This document shows, in pieces, positions 63,197 through 64,000 of a DNA stretch of 64,000 nucleotides (positions within the stretch are counted from its first letter, which is position 1; every line of letters starts with the position of its first letter). The translations under genes were made by a program, and so were the position numbers. The DNA comes from Nocardia asteroides (GTDB taxonomy: Bacteria > Actinomycetota > Actinomycetes > Mycobacteriales > Mycobacteriaceae), in the NCBI GenBank assembly GCA_019930625.1, contig CP082844.1:1798001-1862000 (forward strand), in the 5' to 3' direction. The notes under the pieces are model-generated. The model was not told the origin of the DNA. It ran no database searches and worked only from the letters and a program-made list of their open reading frames with translations.

Positions 63197-64000
63197 ATGA
63201 GCGAGCGTAGCGAGCGAACAAGCGACACCGGCGCGCCAGTTCGCGACCTGATCATCATCGGCTCCGGACCTGCCGGCTACACCGCCGCCGTCTACGCGGG
63301 TCGCGCCGAGCTCCAGCCGCTGCAGTTCGAGGGGACCCAGTTCGGTGGTGCGCTGATGACCACCACCGAAGTCGAGAACTTCCCCGGCTTCCGCGGGGGC
63401 ATCATGGGCCCTGATCTCATGGAGGAGATGCGCGAGCAAGCCAAACGATTCGGCGCGGACATCCGCACCGAAGACGTGGATGCCGTCGACCTGACCGGCC
63501 CGATCAAGAAGGTCGTCGTCGGCGGGGAGACTTTCGAGGCCTACGCCGTCATCCTCGCCATGGGGTCGGCCGCGCGGTACCTGAACGTCCCGGGTGAGCA
63601 GCGGTTGCTCGGCCGCGGTGTCAGCGCCTGCGCCACCTGCGACGGCTTCTTCTTCAAGGGCCAGGACATCGTGGTGGCCGGCGGCGGCGACTCCGCGATG
63701 GAAGAGGCGACATTCCTGACCAAGTTCGCCTCCAGCGTCACCATCGTGCACCGCCGCGAGGAATTCCGTGCCTCCCGCATCATGCTGGAGCGCGCGAAGG
63801 CGAACGAGAAGATCAAGTTCGTGCTCAACGCGGAAGTGGTCGAGGTGCACGGTGACAACAGCGTCACCCATCTGACCTTGCGCGACACCCGAACCGGTGA
63901 GACCTCCGACTTGCCCGCCACCGGCCTGTTCGTCGCGATCGGTCACGACCCGCGCAGCGAACTCGTCAAAGGCCAGGTCGCACTGGACGAGGAGGGATAC
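63197..64000 (+). CDS. trxB: Thioredoxin-disulfide reductase, 3' end cut by window edge
   Basis: 268 codons are present. The FAD-binding motif is [39 protein letters not shown] and the redox-active cysteine pair in [14 protein letters not shown] follow. The NADPH domain is [20 protein letters not shown] with HRREEFRAS, and [11 protein letters not shown] begins the C-terminal FAD motif. It reduces thioredoxin with NADPH in the cytosol. ATG at 63197 has GGAAGG upstream. By synteny trxA should follow outside the window. Confidence 0.95.
   Translation, partial: MSERSERTSDTGAPVRDLIIIGSGPAGYTAAVYAGRAELQPLQFEGTQFGGALMTTTEVENFPGFRGGIMGPDLMEEMREQAKRFGADIRTEDVDAVDLTGPIKKVVVGGETFEAYAVILAMGSAARYLNVPGEQRLLGRGVSACATCDGFFFKGQDIVVAGGGDSAMEEATFLTKFASSVTIVHRREEFRASRIMLERAKANEKIKFVLNAEVVEVHGDNSVTHLTLRDTRTGETSDLPATGLFVAIGHDPRSELVKGQVALDEEGY

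Overview
The window is a high-GC actinobacterial chromosome segment, most likely from Nocardia or a close relative in Nocardiaceae. Four things point there: a complete yrbE-mce cluster, a mycothiol-type DinB_2 enzyme, XRE/DUF397 gene sets, and a right end in the same order as the oriC-proximal region of Mycobacterium tuberculosis (pcnA, Nudix hydrolase, DUF6049 protein, MurJ-pseudokinase fusion, sigM, anti-sigma, trxB). There are no rRNA or tRNA genes, insertion sequences, prophage genes or CRISPR arrays that I can see.

Left third (1-22 kb). A cut membrane protein is followed by a DUF397 gene, a small protein with a paralogue 41 kb away, a 3-methyladenine glycosylase and an unlisted 34-residue peptide gene. 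Then come a large FAD/Fe-S oxidase, an ABC exporter, a TAP-like secreted hydrolase with a TetR regulator, a YhdH/AcuI reductase, DNA polymerase IV, a TetR-thioesterase pair, lon (with an HspR-type HAIR operator), a DUF445 membrane protein, a TIGR03084 protein, lhgO, a polyketide-cyclase-like protein and RNase HI.

Middle (22-44 kb). A minus-strand operon yrbEA-yrbEB-mceABCDEF plus an Mce-associated protein runs with 4-nt overlaps. It faces an AT-rich control region and a divergent secreted S1 protease. Next are a DHA2 drug exporter, a lipoprotein, an exported protein, a beta-lactamase-fold esterase, an L,D-transpeptidase, an M13 metallopeptidase, a second DUF397/XRE module, a DUF4190 protein and a pirin.

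Right third (44-64 kb). This holds a Nudix hydrolase, an MFS transporter, a calcium-loop-like protein, a DUF4185 secreted protein (possible arabinan hydrolase), the pxpABC 5-oxoprolinase operon, an LmeA-like protein, pcnA, and the conserved operon leading to sigM and trxB. trxB has a match to the SigH/SigR oxidative-stress promoter consensus.

Themes. Envelope biology dominates (mce import, L,D-transpeptidase, MurJ, DUF4185, M13 protease). Redox and stress control comes second (lon/HAIR, sigM, trxB). Many genes appear to have leaderless starts: a TAnnnT hexamer lies 6-10 nt before the start and no Shine-Dalgarno is visible. I used this to choose several starts. The most novel-looking items are the duplicated DUF397/small-protein modules, the 34-residue peptide gene, and the AT-rich operator region between mce and the S1 protease. 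All function calls come from reading motifs, with no database search.
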